DNA of 64,000 nucleotides from Epiperipatus broadwayi (GCA_028023455.1 JAQFVV010012510.1:184001-248000), one strand, 5' to 3'. Counted from the first letter of the stretch, positions 24,089 to 34,950 are shown. Translations and numbers: made by a program. The notes: generated from the sequence alone by a model not told the origin.

Positions 24089-25645
24089 ATGAGTGAAAAC
24101 CAAGATAGTCAGGATATTTCAGAGGATTTGGGAGAATCCCAAGAGCTCCAATCCCCGGATACACAAACACCCTATTTTCATGTAGAAGTAAGAGAGGAAC
24201 AAGAATCTTTAGATGAAGTTAGTCCGAAAAAAGCTAAAGTAAATAAAGATCTACCTGGGGATGAGCAAGTCCAAATATTTACCATATTACAAAGTTTGTC
24301 TACACAGCTACAAAATTTAAATAGTGAATTAAAAAACTCAGAAAGTAAAATAGAAAGTCAAATAAAAAATTCAAATATTGAATTAGAAAGTAAAATAGAA
24401 AGTCAAATAAAAAATTCAAATATTGAATTAGAAAGTAAAATAGAAAGTCAAATACAAAATTCAAATAGTGAATTAGAAAGTAAAATAGAAAGTCAAATAA
24501 AAAATTCAAATATTGAATTAGAAAGTAAAATAGAAAGTCAAATACAAAATTCAAATAGTGAATTAGAAAGTAAAATAGAAAGTCAAGTACAAAAATCAAA
24601 TAGTGAATTAAAAAATCAAATACAAAATTCCAATAGTGAATTAAAGAATCAAATTCAAAATTTGGACAGTAAAATAGACAATCACCTACAGGAGATCAAA
24701 GACCTAAAGGAAGAGTTAAAAAACCATGTAGAAGAGTCAAAATTGGCCTCCGAAAAACTAGAAATCAAAATTAAGAAAGAAATAGAAATAAAGTCGGAAA
24801 GGGCCAAAAATATGATCGAGGCTATTCAGCAGGACTTCAGAATTCAATATGTAGAATTAAACAGTGAAGTTAAGGATAAAATAGAATGTATTAAGGGAGA
24901 ATTAGATAGTGCTAGGAGTGAGTTTAGAAACTTAAAAGAAGAAGTCCAAAATATAACTCTTGAACCTGACAATGTAGTAAAAGGATGTCAGAGCCAGATT
25001 ACTAGCAGAATAGCCAAGTTAGAAACTCAAGAGGTAACCCAATGTGAAATTAATAAAAATATAGAAAGTGAGCTAATTCAAGTTATAGGAAAGGTAGAAC
25101 ATTTTAATGAGATATTAAAGAATAATTCACAAATATTACATAATGATCTCAAAGAGGAAATAGGGGAATATATGACCCAGTGTGAGAATACAGTATATCA
25201 AAAACTAGAAGATAAACTTGAGTTAGAGAAAGATGAAACTATTAACCAGTTAAAGCAACAAATTCAACATTTAAATGTAGGCCTTAAGGACAGTTCTACA
25301 AGAATAGACTGTGAATGGCAAAATTATAAATTAGGATTAAAAAGTCATATGCAAGCTATGGACCTTAATATGGATAAAGTTGTTCATAGTAAAAATGTAT
25401 CTGAAACTCAGGTTAAGGAAATCAATAATGATCATAATAAACCCATAATCTCTGAATTACATACAATGATTAGTCCACTAGAATCAATGTACAATCCATT
25501 GAATGAGGCCAGACATAAAGTCATGTTAGAGCCTGAAAGTAATAGCTCCATGGCCTTGAAATTCCTCAAAATAAAATTCTTTAAAGGAGAATACCTGGAG
25601 AATCCACATGAATATCTCCAAAATTTAGATGAATTGTTCACCTAA
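24089..25645 (+). CDS. gag: Gag, N-terminal part, ends at an in-frame stop
   Basis: The open frame extends from 24014, but ATG 24089 (product starting MSENQDSQ, A at -3) is the more plausible start because the upstream 25 residues look like translated leader. The product is 518 residues: an acidic N terminus, then a long Glu/Lys/Gln-rich region predicted to be coiled coil, including a tandem array of 15-residue units, then the start of a retrotransposon capsid domain (FFKGEYLENPHEYLQNL). TAA at 25643-25645 interrupts the capsid domain. The same frame continues at once with the rest of the domain, so I read the stop as a disabling mutation. The normal role is to form the virus-like particle. 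Confidence 0.93.
   Translation: MSENQDSQDISEDLGESQELQSPDTQTPYFHVEVREEQESLDEVSPKKAKVNKDLPGDEQVQIFTILQSLSTQLQNLNSELKNSESKIESQIKNSNIELESKIESQIKNSNIELESKIESQIQNSNSELESKIESQIKNSNIELESKIESQIQNSNSELESKIESQVQKSNSELKNQIQNSNSELKNQIQNLDSKIDNHLQEIKDLKEELKNHVEESKLASEKLEIKIKKEIEIKSERAKNMIEAIQQDFRIQYVELNSEVKDKIECIKGELDSARSEFRNLKEEVQNITLEPDNVVKGCQSQITSRIAKLETQEVTQCEINKNIESELIQVIGKVEHFNEILKNNSQILHNDLKEEIGEYMTQCENTVYQKLEDKLELEKDETINQLKQQIQHLNVGLKDSSTRIDCEWQNYKLGLKSHMQAMDLNMDKVVHSKNVSETQVKEINNDHNKPIISELHTMISPLESMYNPLNEARHKVMLEPESNSSMALKFLKIKFFKGEYLENPHEYLQNLDELFT
24347..24682 (+). repeat. In-frame 45-bp and 33-bp tandem repeats within gag
   Basis: Six units of 15 codons (pattern KIESQIKNSNIELES) are followed by two 11-codon units (QIQNSNSELKN type). 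Units vary as IKNSNIE or IQNSNSE. The heptad-like spacing of I, L and I residues suggests a coiled coil of variable length. The antisense strand is open here only as a by-product of the repeat. Confidence 0.95.
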
Positions 25646-26314
25646 TGTCATTTGTCTGAGGTAGAGAAGATTGCCATTGCCACAAACCATTTGTGTGCGG
25701 CATCTAAAGATTGGTGGCAATCGTTATTTATAAAACCGGAAACATATGGGGACTTTAAATATCTTATGCTAGCCAGTTTTTGGGGGGAAGACCGCCAAGA
25801 CAACCTCAGGTATCAAATATCTCAGGAAAGGTACCATGTAAATAAGGGCAGTTACACTCAGTTTTTCAGGAGTCAGGCCGTCAAACTGAAAACGTTGACA
25901 GCCTATCCTTTATCTGAGACCCAAATTGTACGAATAATTCGCCATAATTTACCGAGGCATATCGAGCAGGTCTTGATTGCTGCTGACAGACATACAATAG
26001 AAGAGGTAGTCGAAATTTTAGATTCGCTAGAAACCAGTGATAGGAATATGGATCATAGGAGTAGGATAAATAGGGACACCCATCCTATGGTAAACAATAT
26101 TAATTTCACAGATAGGTCATATGGGGGGAAAAGGAAGTTAAGTAAAGAAAAGGGATATTATAGGACGAATCCCTATAGTAGACCGAATAGCCACCTCAGT
26201 AGGCCGACAGTGAAGAGAAGGATTCTAAATGAGAATCAACCTTCTACTAGTGGTATCCCAACGATGCCAAAGAAAAATAACAAAGGTAGTAAAAATAGCG
26301 GGGCATTAAATTAA
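25646..26314 (+). CDS. gag: Gag, C-terminal part (capsid remainder and basic tail)
   Basis: It continues the gag frame directly after the TAA at 25643; there is no ATG at the junction. The beginning (EKIAIATNHLCAASKDWWQS) is the second half of the retrotransposon capsid (Retrotrans_gag) domain, with the W-W and following hydrophobic pattern through YTQFFRSQAVKLKTL. The C terminus is rich in Lys, Arg, Ser and Asn and likely binds nucleic acid. I see no CCHC zinc knuckle, which most Ty3/gypsy Gags carry. TAA at 26312 ends the frame. Without read-through of the upstream stop this part would not be made from gag RNA. Confidence 0.9.
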   Translation, partial: CHLSEVEKIAIATNHLCAASKDWWQSLFIKPETYGDFKYLMLASFWGEDRQDNLRYQISQERYHVNKGSYTQFFRSQAVKLKTLTAYPLSETQIVRIIRHNLPRHIEQVLIAADRHTIEEVVEILDSLETSDRNMDHRSRINRDTHPMVNNINFTDRSYGGKRKLSKEKGYYRTNPYSRPNSHLSRPTVKRRILNENQPSTSGIPTMPKKNNKGSKNSGALN

Positions 26315-26376
26315 AAAGGACCTCGCAGGAATGTTCCTCACTTTGGGGCCCTATTTTTAAACATATAGGGAACAGC

Positions 26377-29300
26377 ATGATGTGGATTATTAATAATATA
26401 GACCTGGACATTGATTATTTGGAACCAGGAAAAATGTCTGAACCACCCATTTTATACAACTGTCCTATGATAAAAATTATCATTTCAGGAATTGTTGTCA
26501 ACACCTTAATTGATTCAGGCAGTCAAGCTTCCTTGTTGTCTGAAGAAACATACTTAAAAATTCAGTCAGCTGACCAATCAATTCCAATTTTACCAACTAA
26601 GGTGATTAGGGTAATACTTGCTAATGGAAAGAAGACCAAATTATCGAATAAACAGGTTTTTATTACATTCGAAATTAATTTGTGCAAATTTGAGCATGTC
26701 TTTTTAATCATGCCAGGCTTGATTCATGAAGCCATAATTGGTTCGGATTTCATGACTCTAAATAATTGTTATATTAATTACAGAGATGAAACTTTTGGAT
26801 GTAAAGAGGAGATTTGCCCTCTTATAGTCAATTGTAATAGTCAGATGAATCAATTAATAACCATACAGGAGACAACAGTTGATGTAAATATTAAAGTTAA
26901 GTTGGATGGTTCATGTATTATTGGCACAGAATACTATAAACCATTTTTCCAATTGTTGTTCCAGTATCATGGTGTTTTTTCCAAAATACCTGGTATATTA
27001 AAAGGGTATGTTCATAGGATCAATTTGAAAGATAATGAACCTTTCCAGCAGCGTACTTATCCTATTCCCTACCAATACCAGGCAGAGGTTCAGCAGCAGA
27101 TTAACAAAATGATTGACTGGCAGATAATTAAACCCAGTCCGTCTTCTTATGTGAATCCATTAGTAGTCGTCAAAAAGAAAGATGGATCCATTAGAGTCTG
27201 TCTGGATGCACGTACACTTAACCAGCATACTGTCCCAGAGCATGACATACCATCACCTATTCAGGAGTTATTGACGAAGTTCAAAGGGAAGAGCATATTC
27301 TCCACATTTGATTTAACCGCCAGCTATTGGCAAATCCCACTCCATAAAAATGATCAAAAGTATACGGCATTCCATTACCAGGGCCAATCTTATATTTTTC
27401 AAAGGATGCCCTTTGGTTTAATTAATAGTGGGGCTGGCCTTATCAGATGCTTGAATATGGTCTTTTCAAAAGAACTGAAAAATTTGTTAGTTATATACAT
27501 CGATGATATTGTCATTGCTTCGGAAAATTTAAATGATCATTTACAGCATCTTAGCATGTTTCTTTGTGAATGTTCAGACAACAATATAAAAATCAACTTA
27601 GAAAAATGTATATTAATTGCCCGAGAAATCTCTTTTCTTGGTCATTTAGTTAGTGCGGAAGGGGTCAAACCTCACCCAGACAAAATTGCCGCTATTCAAA
27701 GGTTTCCCATCCCTAAGACCAGAAAGCACTTAAGATCGTTTTTGGGACTGTGTAACTACTATCACAGGTTTTATAAAAAATTTTCATATGATACTATGCA
27801 TTTATCTGTTTTATTAAAAAAGTGTGAAAAGTGGAGGTGGACCCAGGAACATACAAGGGAATTTCAAATTATTAAAGATAACTTTTTAAAAACAGTAATT
27901 TTAGCCTATCCAGATTTAAATAAAGAGTTCTATTTGCAAACCGACAGTAGTGGGTTCGGTTTAGGGGTGATTTTATACCAATTGAATGAAAATAAAGAAC
28001 CTAGAGTCTTATATTTCTTAAGCCGACATTTAAGGGGAGCTGAACTTAACTATACCACTACAGAGAAAGAGGCATTAGCTGTTGTGTGGGGATTTCAAAA
28101 ACTTAGACAAATTTTATTAGGATCAAAAATTATAGTATTAACTGATCATCGTAGTTTGCAGTTCCTCAACAAGAGTTACCTCAATAATGAAAGATTAATT
28201 AGATGGAGCTTCTATCTTCAACAGTATCAGTATGAAATCATCTATTGTTCAGGACAGGATAATGTCATTGCAGATATTCTTAGTCGCAATCCTGTTTCTG
28301 TTAATTATCAGAACCCCAATACTGAAAATATAATTATTTGTAACATGTCCAGTTTGTTAGAGGAAGAAATAGTTAGGGATTACACAAATTTAGAATTACT
28401 GCAAGCACAGGATGATAGACTGAAGAGAATAATTAACTTCTTATCAGATCCAGCTAAACTAGATCAGAAAAGTAAATATGCAGATAGAATTAGAGAGGGG
28501 TATAGGTTTAAAGATAGGATTTTAATGAAGAAATTAAAAATGGGAGATGAAACTTCCTGGAGAGTGATTATTCCTTTATGTTTAGTAAATAAACTCATAG
28601 ATTATGTGCACTCCCAATATGGACACTATGGATTTCAGAAAATTGAACCTATTATAAAGAAACATTTTTATTTTCCTAAGATGTCTGAATCCATTGCCCG
28701 TAGACTTAGGGAATGCGAGATTTGTTTAAAAACTAAGTTTCAAAATAAATCATATGTGGGAACACTTCAACCCATACTGCCCAGTCAGCCCAATGAATTA
28801 TTGGCACTGGACTTTTATGGACCACTTCCACCTTTCAACCGTCAAAAATTTATTCTTGTGATGTATGACATTTTTACCAAATATGTCTCTGCTTACCCAG
28901 TTCCAAAAACAGATGCTAAAAATGTTATTAAGTGCTTGGAAACATATCAAATTCCATTAGTAGGAAAACCAGCTTCAATACTTACCGATCACGCTACTGC
29001 ATTCATCTCTGGTACATGGAAAAAGTGGGGTAAAAAGCAAAATATTCAACATATCATGTGCTCAATTAGAAATCCCCAATCCAATCCAAGTGAAAGAATC
29101 ATGCGTGAAATAAGCAGGTTGTTCCGAGTTTATATAGAACGGGATCACAAACAGTGGGTCAATAAGTTGCCACAAGTGATTAATTATATAAATATAACTA
29201 TTAATGAGTCTACTAGGATGTCTCCAATTCAGCTACACTTTGGTAGACCTGAACCTTTACTAATAAAAACACTGTTACCCGTAATAGAGGAAAATATTAA

Positions 29301-29595
29301 TGTGGAACATGACCAAGCAATGGCTAGAATTAACCTGAAAAAGATGGGTGATAAACGCACTTGTTATTCCAAAACCAGTCCACATCCTTTTAAAGTCCAC
29401 GATTTTGTCTTAATTAGAACTCCCCATGTGAGTAATCTCCGGAAGCATATGTTTCGAAAATTTATGTATCTTTATGAAGGCCCCTATAAAATTGTGAAAC
29501 AAGTGGGTGAGAATGCCTTTTTGGTCTCAACCCCTGATGGAACAAGAGGTACCTATAATGCCCGAAGCTTACTACCATATCCTAAACAAAATTAA
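26377..29595 (+). CDS. pol: Pol polyprotein: protease, RT, RNase H, integrase
   Basis: The frame is open from 26299 and overlaps gag by 16 bp in the -1 frame; the first ATG is 26377 (1072 residues from there). Aspartic protease: LIDSGSQ with D46-S-G. RT: D312 (FDLTASYWQ) and YIDD at 374-377. RNase H: D523, E563 or E565, D590. Integrase: zinc motif H745-X4-H750 and C780-X2-C783, catalytic D812, D871 and E906 with 34 residues between the last two. The GPY/F module YEGPY is at 1033-1037. There is no chromodomain. All catalytic residues are present and the frame has no stops, so pol looks intact. It is presumably made as a Gag-Pol fusion by -1 frameshifting, but I see no canonical slippery heptamer in the overlap. 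Confidence 0.97.
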   Translation: MMWIINNIDLDIDYLEPGKMSEPPILYNCPMIKIIISGIVVNTLIDSGSQASLLSEETYLKIQSADQSIPILPTKVIRVILANGKKTKLSNKQVFITFEINLCKFEHVFLIMPGLIHEAIIGSDFMTLNNCYINYRDETFGCKEEICPLIVNCNSQMNQLITIQETTVDVNIKVKLDGSCIIGTEYYKPFFQLLFQYHGVFSKIPGILKGYVHRINLKDNEPFQQRTYPIPYQYQAEVQQQINKMIDWQIIKPSPSSYVNPLVVVKKKDGSIRVCLDARTLNQHTVPEHDIPSPIQELLTKFKGKSIFSTFDLTASYWQIPLHKNDQKYTAFHYQGQSYIFQRMPFGLINSGAGLIRCLNMVFSKELKNLLVIYIDDIVIASENLNDHLQHLSMFLCECSDNNIKINLEKCILIAREISFLGHLVSAEGVKPHPDKIAAIQRFPIPKTRKHLRSFLGLCNYYHRFYKKFSYDTMHLSVLLKKCEKWRWTQEHTREFQIIKDNFLKTVILAYPDLNKEFYLQTDSSGFGLGVILYQLNENKEPRVLYFLSRHLRGAELNYTTTEKEALAVVWGFQKLRQILLGSKIIVLTDHRSLQFLNKSYLNNERLIRWSFYLQQYQYEIIYCSGQDNVIADILSRNPVSVNYQNPNTENIIICNMSSLLEEEIVRDYTNLELLQAQDDRLKRIINFLSDPAKLDQKSKYADRIREGYRFKDRILMKKLKMGDETSWRVIIPLCLVNKLIDYVHSQYGHYGFQKIEPIIKKHFYFPKMSESIARRLRECEICLKTKFQNKSYVGTLQPILPSQPNELLALDFYGPLPPFNRQKFILVMYDIFTKYVSAYPVPKTDAKNVIKCLETYQIPLVGKPASILTDHATAFISGTWKKWGKKQNIQHIMCSIRNPQSNPSERIMREISRLFRVYIERDHKQWVNKLPQVINYINITINESTRMSPIQLHFGRPEPLLIKTLLPVIEENINVEHDQAMARINLKKMGDKRTCYSKTSPHPFKVHDFVLIRTPHVSNLRKHMFRKFMYLYEGPYKIVKQVGENAFLVSTPDGTRGTYNARSLLPYPKQN

Positions 29596-29706
29596 ATCTG
29601 TAAGATTGAATTTATTAACTTCTAAGAGAAATATGATATAGACCTAGCAATACAATAAGAAATATTAATAATGTATGTGTTATTTTATTTTTTATTTTTT
29701 CATAAC

Positions 29707-29717
29707 GGTGGGAGAAT
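29707..29717 (+). promoter_or_regulatory. Polypurine tract
   Basis: GGTGGGAGAAT lies immediately before the TG of the 3' LTR, the position of the plus-strand primer. A single T interrupts the purines. Confidence 0.85.
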
Positions 29718-32700
29718 TGTAACCTAGTGTTATTGACACTTGGTTTATTTAGCATTATTTCCACAGGAAAACAATGCTATCCTTTTCTAGGAAATAAAAA
29801 AAGTAAAATAATAATAATATTAAGTGATTAATAAAGTATGCTATTTACTCACTTTAACGTGTTTTAAGCAAATAACTAATAAATTTAGTAATTTGATGTC
29901 ATTTTGAAGAAGAGCATGAATAATTTAATTAAAATATTAACAATAAGAGCAATTTAATATAGTATAAAAGCACATATTATAAACAGTAATTGATTTTGGA
30001 GGGGTGGAAAGGGCGAGTAGATGAGTATCTTATCATAAAGCACAATAACTTCTGGTAATTTTTAAATTATTTTAGATAATAATGTATACAGAATTATACA
30101 TCACTAATAAGCATTGTTAATTAAATATATTTATTATTTTTCATTATTTGTCAAATTACTTTGTAATCCATTTAAATCATACGGAAAACTATATGACTGT
30201 AATAAGTTTTTTTCCTTTTCTTTTGTTTATGTTATAATTAAATGATTATTTTTCTGTAAGAGGTCGCTAAAAGAAGACCGCCAAATTTTGAAGAAAGTTT
30301 AGTCTGACTCTAGTTTTACAAGGAAGAAGCAGTACTGAAATTCGGTAACAAATTTTTTATATTTTTTATTGCAGAAATAAATATAAGTCCAGTAAATTTT
30401 TAATAATATCATGTGGGGCTAATCCTTTTTGATAAGATATTCTGTTTTCTGTGGCCATCTACCTATTTTAAAGCTTTTTATACGCAAAATTGTACTATCT
30501 TATGCTAAAGTTCAAAATGACCGTATTAACTACAGCAATCACGGAAAGTGTCATTATATTTAAATTAAGCAATATAAGTAATTTCCAGGAAATAAACAAT
30601 TATTTGTTAACTTTACCTTATTTAATAATCTTTTCATGGTATAAAAGAAAAATTATAATTAAAAGAAATATTATAAAGGCCAAAGAAAGTTAACGAGAAA
30701 CATTTCGCGCTCTTTCTAAAAGAAATTGTCTGCTTTGAAAATAATGTAAGTTCCCCATGTTAAAATAAGTTTTATTCACTGAAAATTATCTAAAAATAAT
30801 ATTAATGATCAATGATATTTACTTATGCACCTGTATATTTTTTCTAAAAAGAAAATATAAATTTTCTCAAGGCAAATATCGGAAAATTTGTATGTGTGCA
30901 TTTTACGGAGAATTCATTATTAAAGAAAAATTACAATTCCTAGAGTAGGAATAAAAACTACAAACATTAGTGACTATATTATAACCATAATATAATATGT
31001 TATATTATACATCAACTTGAGTCGTTAAAACTTTATATCCATGTAAGTCAGCTGCAGTTGTTATAATAATAGTATTTTGGAAAATTCGCGCATTAGTTTT
31101 ATTCCTAAGCCAGCTAGCTAAAAATGATACGTATCGCCAATAGTAAAAAAGAAAAGAATTGTATATGTGATCGTCTATCGTCAAATATTCATCATGTTAA
31201 AATATGTATTGTTTTCTTGGATCCCAAAATTATAGCAGTTAATTCAAAGAAGAATTAACATCCAACGCTGCTGTTTTCTTTGCCTAATTTATTAATTGCA
31301 CCAGAATGGAGGCAACTTTTATATAAATGAAATAATAAAATGTGTTTCTTATTTTAAATTTGCTTCGTGAACTATGAATGGATCAAGTTCTTCATCTAGA
31401 TAAATTGCCCAATGGAAAAACATTTTTCTAGTGAGATAATAAGCACTTGTTAAGTAATGATTTTTTTTTACTAATTTGTAAAATTATGTGTATTTTTTTT
31501 TATATCAACAGGTTAAAGGCTGTATAGTCAAGTAATATTTAAATGACCTTGTAATCATAAAGGTATGTTTTCATATAATTATTCTAGGTTAAATTTATAT
31601 TCGACATGAAAAAAAAAATTTTTTTTATTTTTTTTTATAAAAATGTGTTTACTTATGATATGCAATTATGGGTATAAATTTATATGTTAGATGCGTAAAA
31701 GTAGAAAAATTTAGATACTTAATAGGTAAAATATCTAGTTAAAATTATCAGAAGTAATTAAAGAGAAGTGCTATACAGGATATTACTTATTTAAAGTTTG
31801 AAACAAATTTATACTATGTTAATTGAAGAACTTATTCCCAATTATTCTTTATTAACGTATTCACTTGATTTAGTTCAAGATACTATACTACCAATTACTT
31901 GTTGAATGTTTCTTTGGCAAAGGTTAAAATTATTATGGTTTATTCTGTGTTATCCATTGATTTCAGATGTTGATCTAAGTATACCCCGGAACATAAATTT
32001 AGTGTAATTAGTGTATTTGCTTGTCTTGCCCCGATATAGCATCGGTATATGCTTAATAGTCGCATAAATAATAATTGTAATGTATCTATTTTGTGGGATG
32101 GAAAATGATCTCCCCAAAAGCTTTATTTTCCATGAGGGGAATAGATAAAACTGGTATTCGGGTATGTTTATAACCCAAGTGATCGCTTCTCAGAGTTAGG
32201 ACGATCAGTAATTTATATCGTATTTAGTGTATTTCATTCGTTAAAATCCCAGGAGAGGATTATATTTGGTGTGTGTTCCTATTATGCCCAAGTAAGAGGC
32301 AATGACCCACCAAACTATTTTCATGTAGTAGTTAACTCTACAGACCTTCGGTGTTATTCCATATTCCTCATGAGAAAATAGAGATAATTCCACCATGGAA
32401 GGTGTTGAATATTGTGTTTTATTTAGAAAGTTATGGCAAGATAACAGGTATATTGGAGGTTAATTCCTCAAGATCCATTTAGTAAAAATAGCATGCTAGT
32501 ATATATGATCAATGTCTGGATTGTGCGGCGGAATAGTGCTGGTAATCCACACGTAAGTCAATGGAGAGAGTAAGTTTAAAATTGCGTGATTTAGAAATTT
32601 TTATTTGCTAATGGAGGGCTCAAATACTAGGTTTAATTCAGGTTAATTATTAAGTAGCACTCACAATATAACTTATACTGAGGAATACAATGTGTATCAC

Positions 32701-34260
32701 AACTTCAGTTGTTATTAAGGTAAATATTAAAATAATAAATGTAACGTCTGATAAATAACCCATAAATTATAATAAGTTATCTAAATAAAAACTATCATTT
32801 AATTAAATGATAGGATAATAAAAATCATTTGTACGTATTGCCTAGAATCAAATTGTTGTTTTAAAACAGATCTATAGTCAATAAAGTTAAGTAACCGTTC
32901 ATATAAGATACACTAAATGGATGAGTTGATGTATGGATAATATTATTTATTTTGTTATATTCAATTTGCATAAATGTAAAAAGAAGATGAAGAAGTAGTT
33001 CGAATCCAGGTCTAAAAATATAGACGAATTAATGTTAGTTATATTTTGTTTTATCCATATGGGATCGAATAAATTGTATATGTTTGTTTATTAGGTTAAT
33101 CATAAAGGATAGTTTTGTTAAACTGTAATAATAAATGATAATCTTGTTAAAATTTAATAATAAATTATAGTCTTGTTACAAGTTGTTTTGAGTCATTTTC
33201 TTGTGTTCTAAATAAAAGTGTATTTGCATAACACTTGCAATACGTTCTTGAGTCCAAAATCATTTATGAAATCTTAAATTCAATACACCAGATAGACAAT
33301 TGAAAGCAGATCAGAATATTTCAGTATATTTTAATTTAATAAGAATTATTTATGGAATTGGAAACTTCAGACCAAGACATTTTATTTTATATGTGTGTAA
33401 AATCACTTTATTCCCAAACTAGTCACTTTTGGTGGCACATTATTTCGTACACCTTTAAGTGAAGTGTCTGAGTAATAAATCTTAGTTAAATTATTGTGTT
33501 GTCATGGATAATGGAAGGACACAAAAGCACCCTTGTCTTTTCATCATTCTGACTGAGATTCTGGATAAAAGGGCTGTATTATTCAAAATTATGCATTGTT
33601 ATTGAATATGGTTGTCATCTCGTCAACTAGTATAATAGTTGATGTGTGGATGAAGACACCTGGAATTTAATAAGGTAAATGTTTCCTATAGCTGACCAGA
33701 ATGTCAGTCATATGCGACAACACAATACTGCCAAGCATTTTTTTTTAAAAAATAACGGAGAACCCTGAGATTAGTGTCATTATTATAAGTGCTCTTAAAC
33801 TAAGAATTGATCAATTATGATCAACATTACAAGCGTGGCATGGCTTAAGAGAGTGAAACTTCTGATTGTATAATAATAAAATATTGAGATCATATTGGCA
33901 AATTAATGAATGTTTTATTTTAGTCAGTAATAGTAACAATGACATGAAATCATCATCATCATTGTCGAACAGTGCAAGTACTTACAGCTCAGAGAATGTG
34001 TTTTGGATAGAGAAAGAATGTTAGTTTATTCTAAATTTTCTTTTTAAATTTATTTTATTAATGATAATTTTTTTTTAAGTCTATCTCTATCTGAACTGCA
34101 TATTGCTGTAGCTGAATTATTATAACTAACCAAACATCGAGCTATATTAGGTAATATAGGGTTTGCTTCCCGTCCTAGACGGAAGCGTCCGAATTCCGAA
34201 TTCTCTTTATTGAATTCGCTCATTTATTTTAATAGAAAGTCGTCGTTGAAATAGGTTAGA
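29718..34260 (+). repeat. 3' LTR, 4543 bp
   Basis: Partner of 18969-23512. Differences are scattered single bases plus a few 1-2 bp indels; about half are C/T or G/A changes at CpG sites (for example ATGCGGGG against ATGTGGGG, GAACTACGAATGG against GAACTATGAATGG). The right end AGGTTAGA is followed by ATATATATATAT. Confidence 0.96.
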
Positions 34261-34274
34261 ATATATATATATAT
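34261..34274. repeat. (AT)n, right flank of the retrotransposon
   Basis: The AT repeat continues here after the 3' LTR, matching 18941-18968 on the left. Confidence 0.85.
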
Positions 34275-34445
34275 GGAGGATGATGATCTGGACCAATGGA
34301 TGAGTGATGATGCTTCAGCATGAAATATGTATATTGGAGATGATTTATTTTTTTCACATGTATGTGGTCATGTGTATTAGTTGTGTAAGATGGACTGGAT
34401 ACCTGAAGAAAGCTTGAAAGTCTGAGTTCAAATCCCCTCTAATAT
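34275..34445 (+). repeat. SINE-X copy
   Basis: It contains 'gatctggaccaatggatgag', 'tgtggtcatgtgtat' and the 3' end 'gaaagtctgagttcaaatcc', matching the copies at 1, 7.3 and 53.2 kb. It lies directly beside the AT repeat used by the LTR element. Confidence 0.7.
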
Positions 34446-34950
34446 CATCAGGTTTTATAACTTATCCAGATAAATCATCAGGATCTGCAGCCTTCCCATT
34501 TTTAAGATTACAATGAACTGTTTTGCTTCACCAAACTCCCTGTTTTCATTCAAATCTAAACAAGTAGATAAAATAAATATATCACCAAAAATCATAATCT
34601 CAAATCTTGTATCAATATTTAAATGATAAACAAATCTCCTTTCATCTGCTTAAAACACATTACTTCACATAAGGGTAAGCTATTGCTTGATTTAATCAGA
34701 GATTTGTATATTGCTTGTATTTTAATGGCCATGATTGGCAAGTATTTGTAACCCCTTTGCAGTTTTAATTCATCAATCATTTTAAATCTGTTTTTCAGTG
34801 GTTGAACTTTTACCTTATTATCAATCTTCATATTTAATTTATTATTTTACCAAGCAGAAAATTCCACATTTTGATTTAATCAAATCACTAATAATAAGAT
34901 CATTATCAGGAAACCAACCATGATTCATCTTTTTAATGAACCCAAGAATA
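34446..34950. other. AT-rich DNA with no gene
   Basis: A 70-codon minus frame at 34831-34619 has no features I recognise. Nothing else is supported. Confidence 0.3.

Larger units (their letters stand above)
18969..34260 (+). mobile_element. 15.3-kb Ty3/gypsy LTR retrotransposon with giant LTRs
   Basis: This is a complete-structure element: 5' LTR (4544 bp), primer-binding site, gag, pol, polypurine tract, 3' LTR (4543 bp). The pol order protease-RT-RNase H-integrase is that of Ty3/gypsy (Metaviridae). LTRs start TGTAACCT and end AGGTTAGA, a near-perfect terminal inverted repeat. (AT)n on both sides hides the target-site duplication. By eye the LTRs differ at roughly 50 sites (about 1%), so the insertion is fairly young. 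A stop inside gag makes this copy unable to move by itself. No envelope gene is present. Confidence 0.96.

Noticed and set aside
24300-24599. 99-codon antisense frame in gag
   Set aside because: It is a by-product of the 45-bp in-frame repeats; the FYFL periodicity is the complement of the Lys/Glu/Ser units.
24347-24682. Regular repeats that might suggest a CRISPR-like array
   Set aside because: The units are contiguous with no spacers and are in frame with gag.
29400-29595. Chromodomain at the end of integrase
   Set aside because: Only the GPY/F module is seen; the protein ends about 35 residues later without chromodomain aromatic residues.
29596-29706. Possible env gene downstream of pol
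   Set aside because: Only about 110 bp lie between the pol stop and the polypurine tract, with no open frame.
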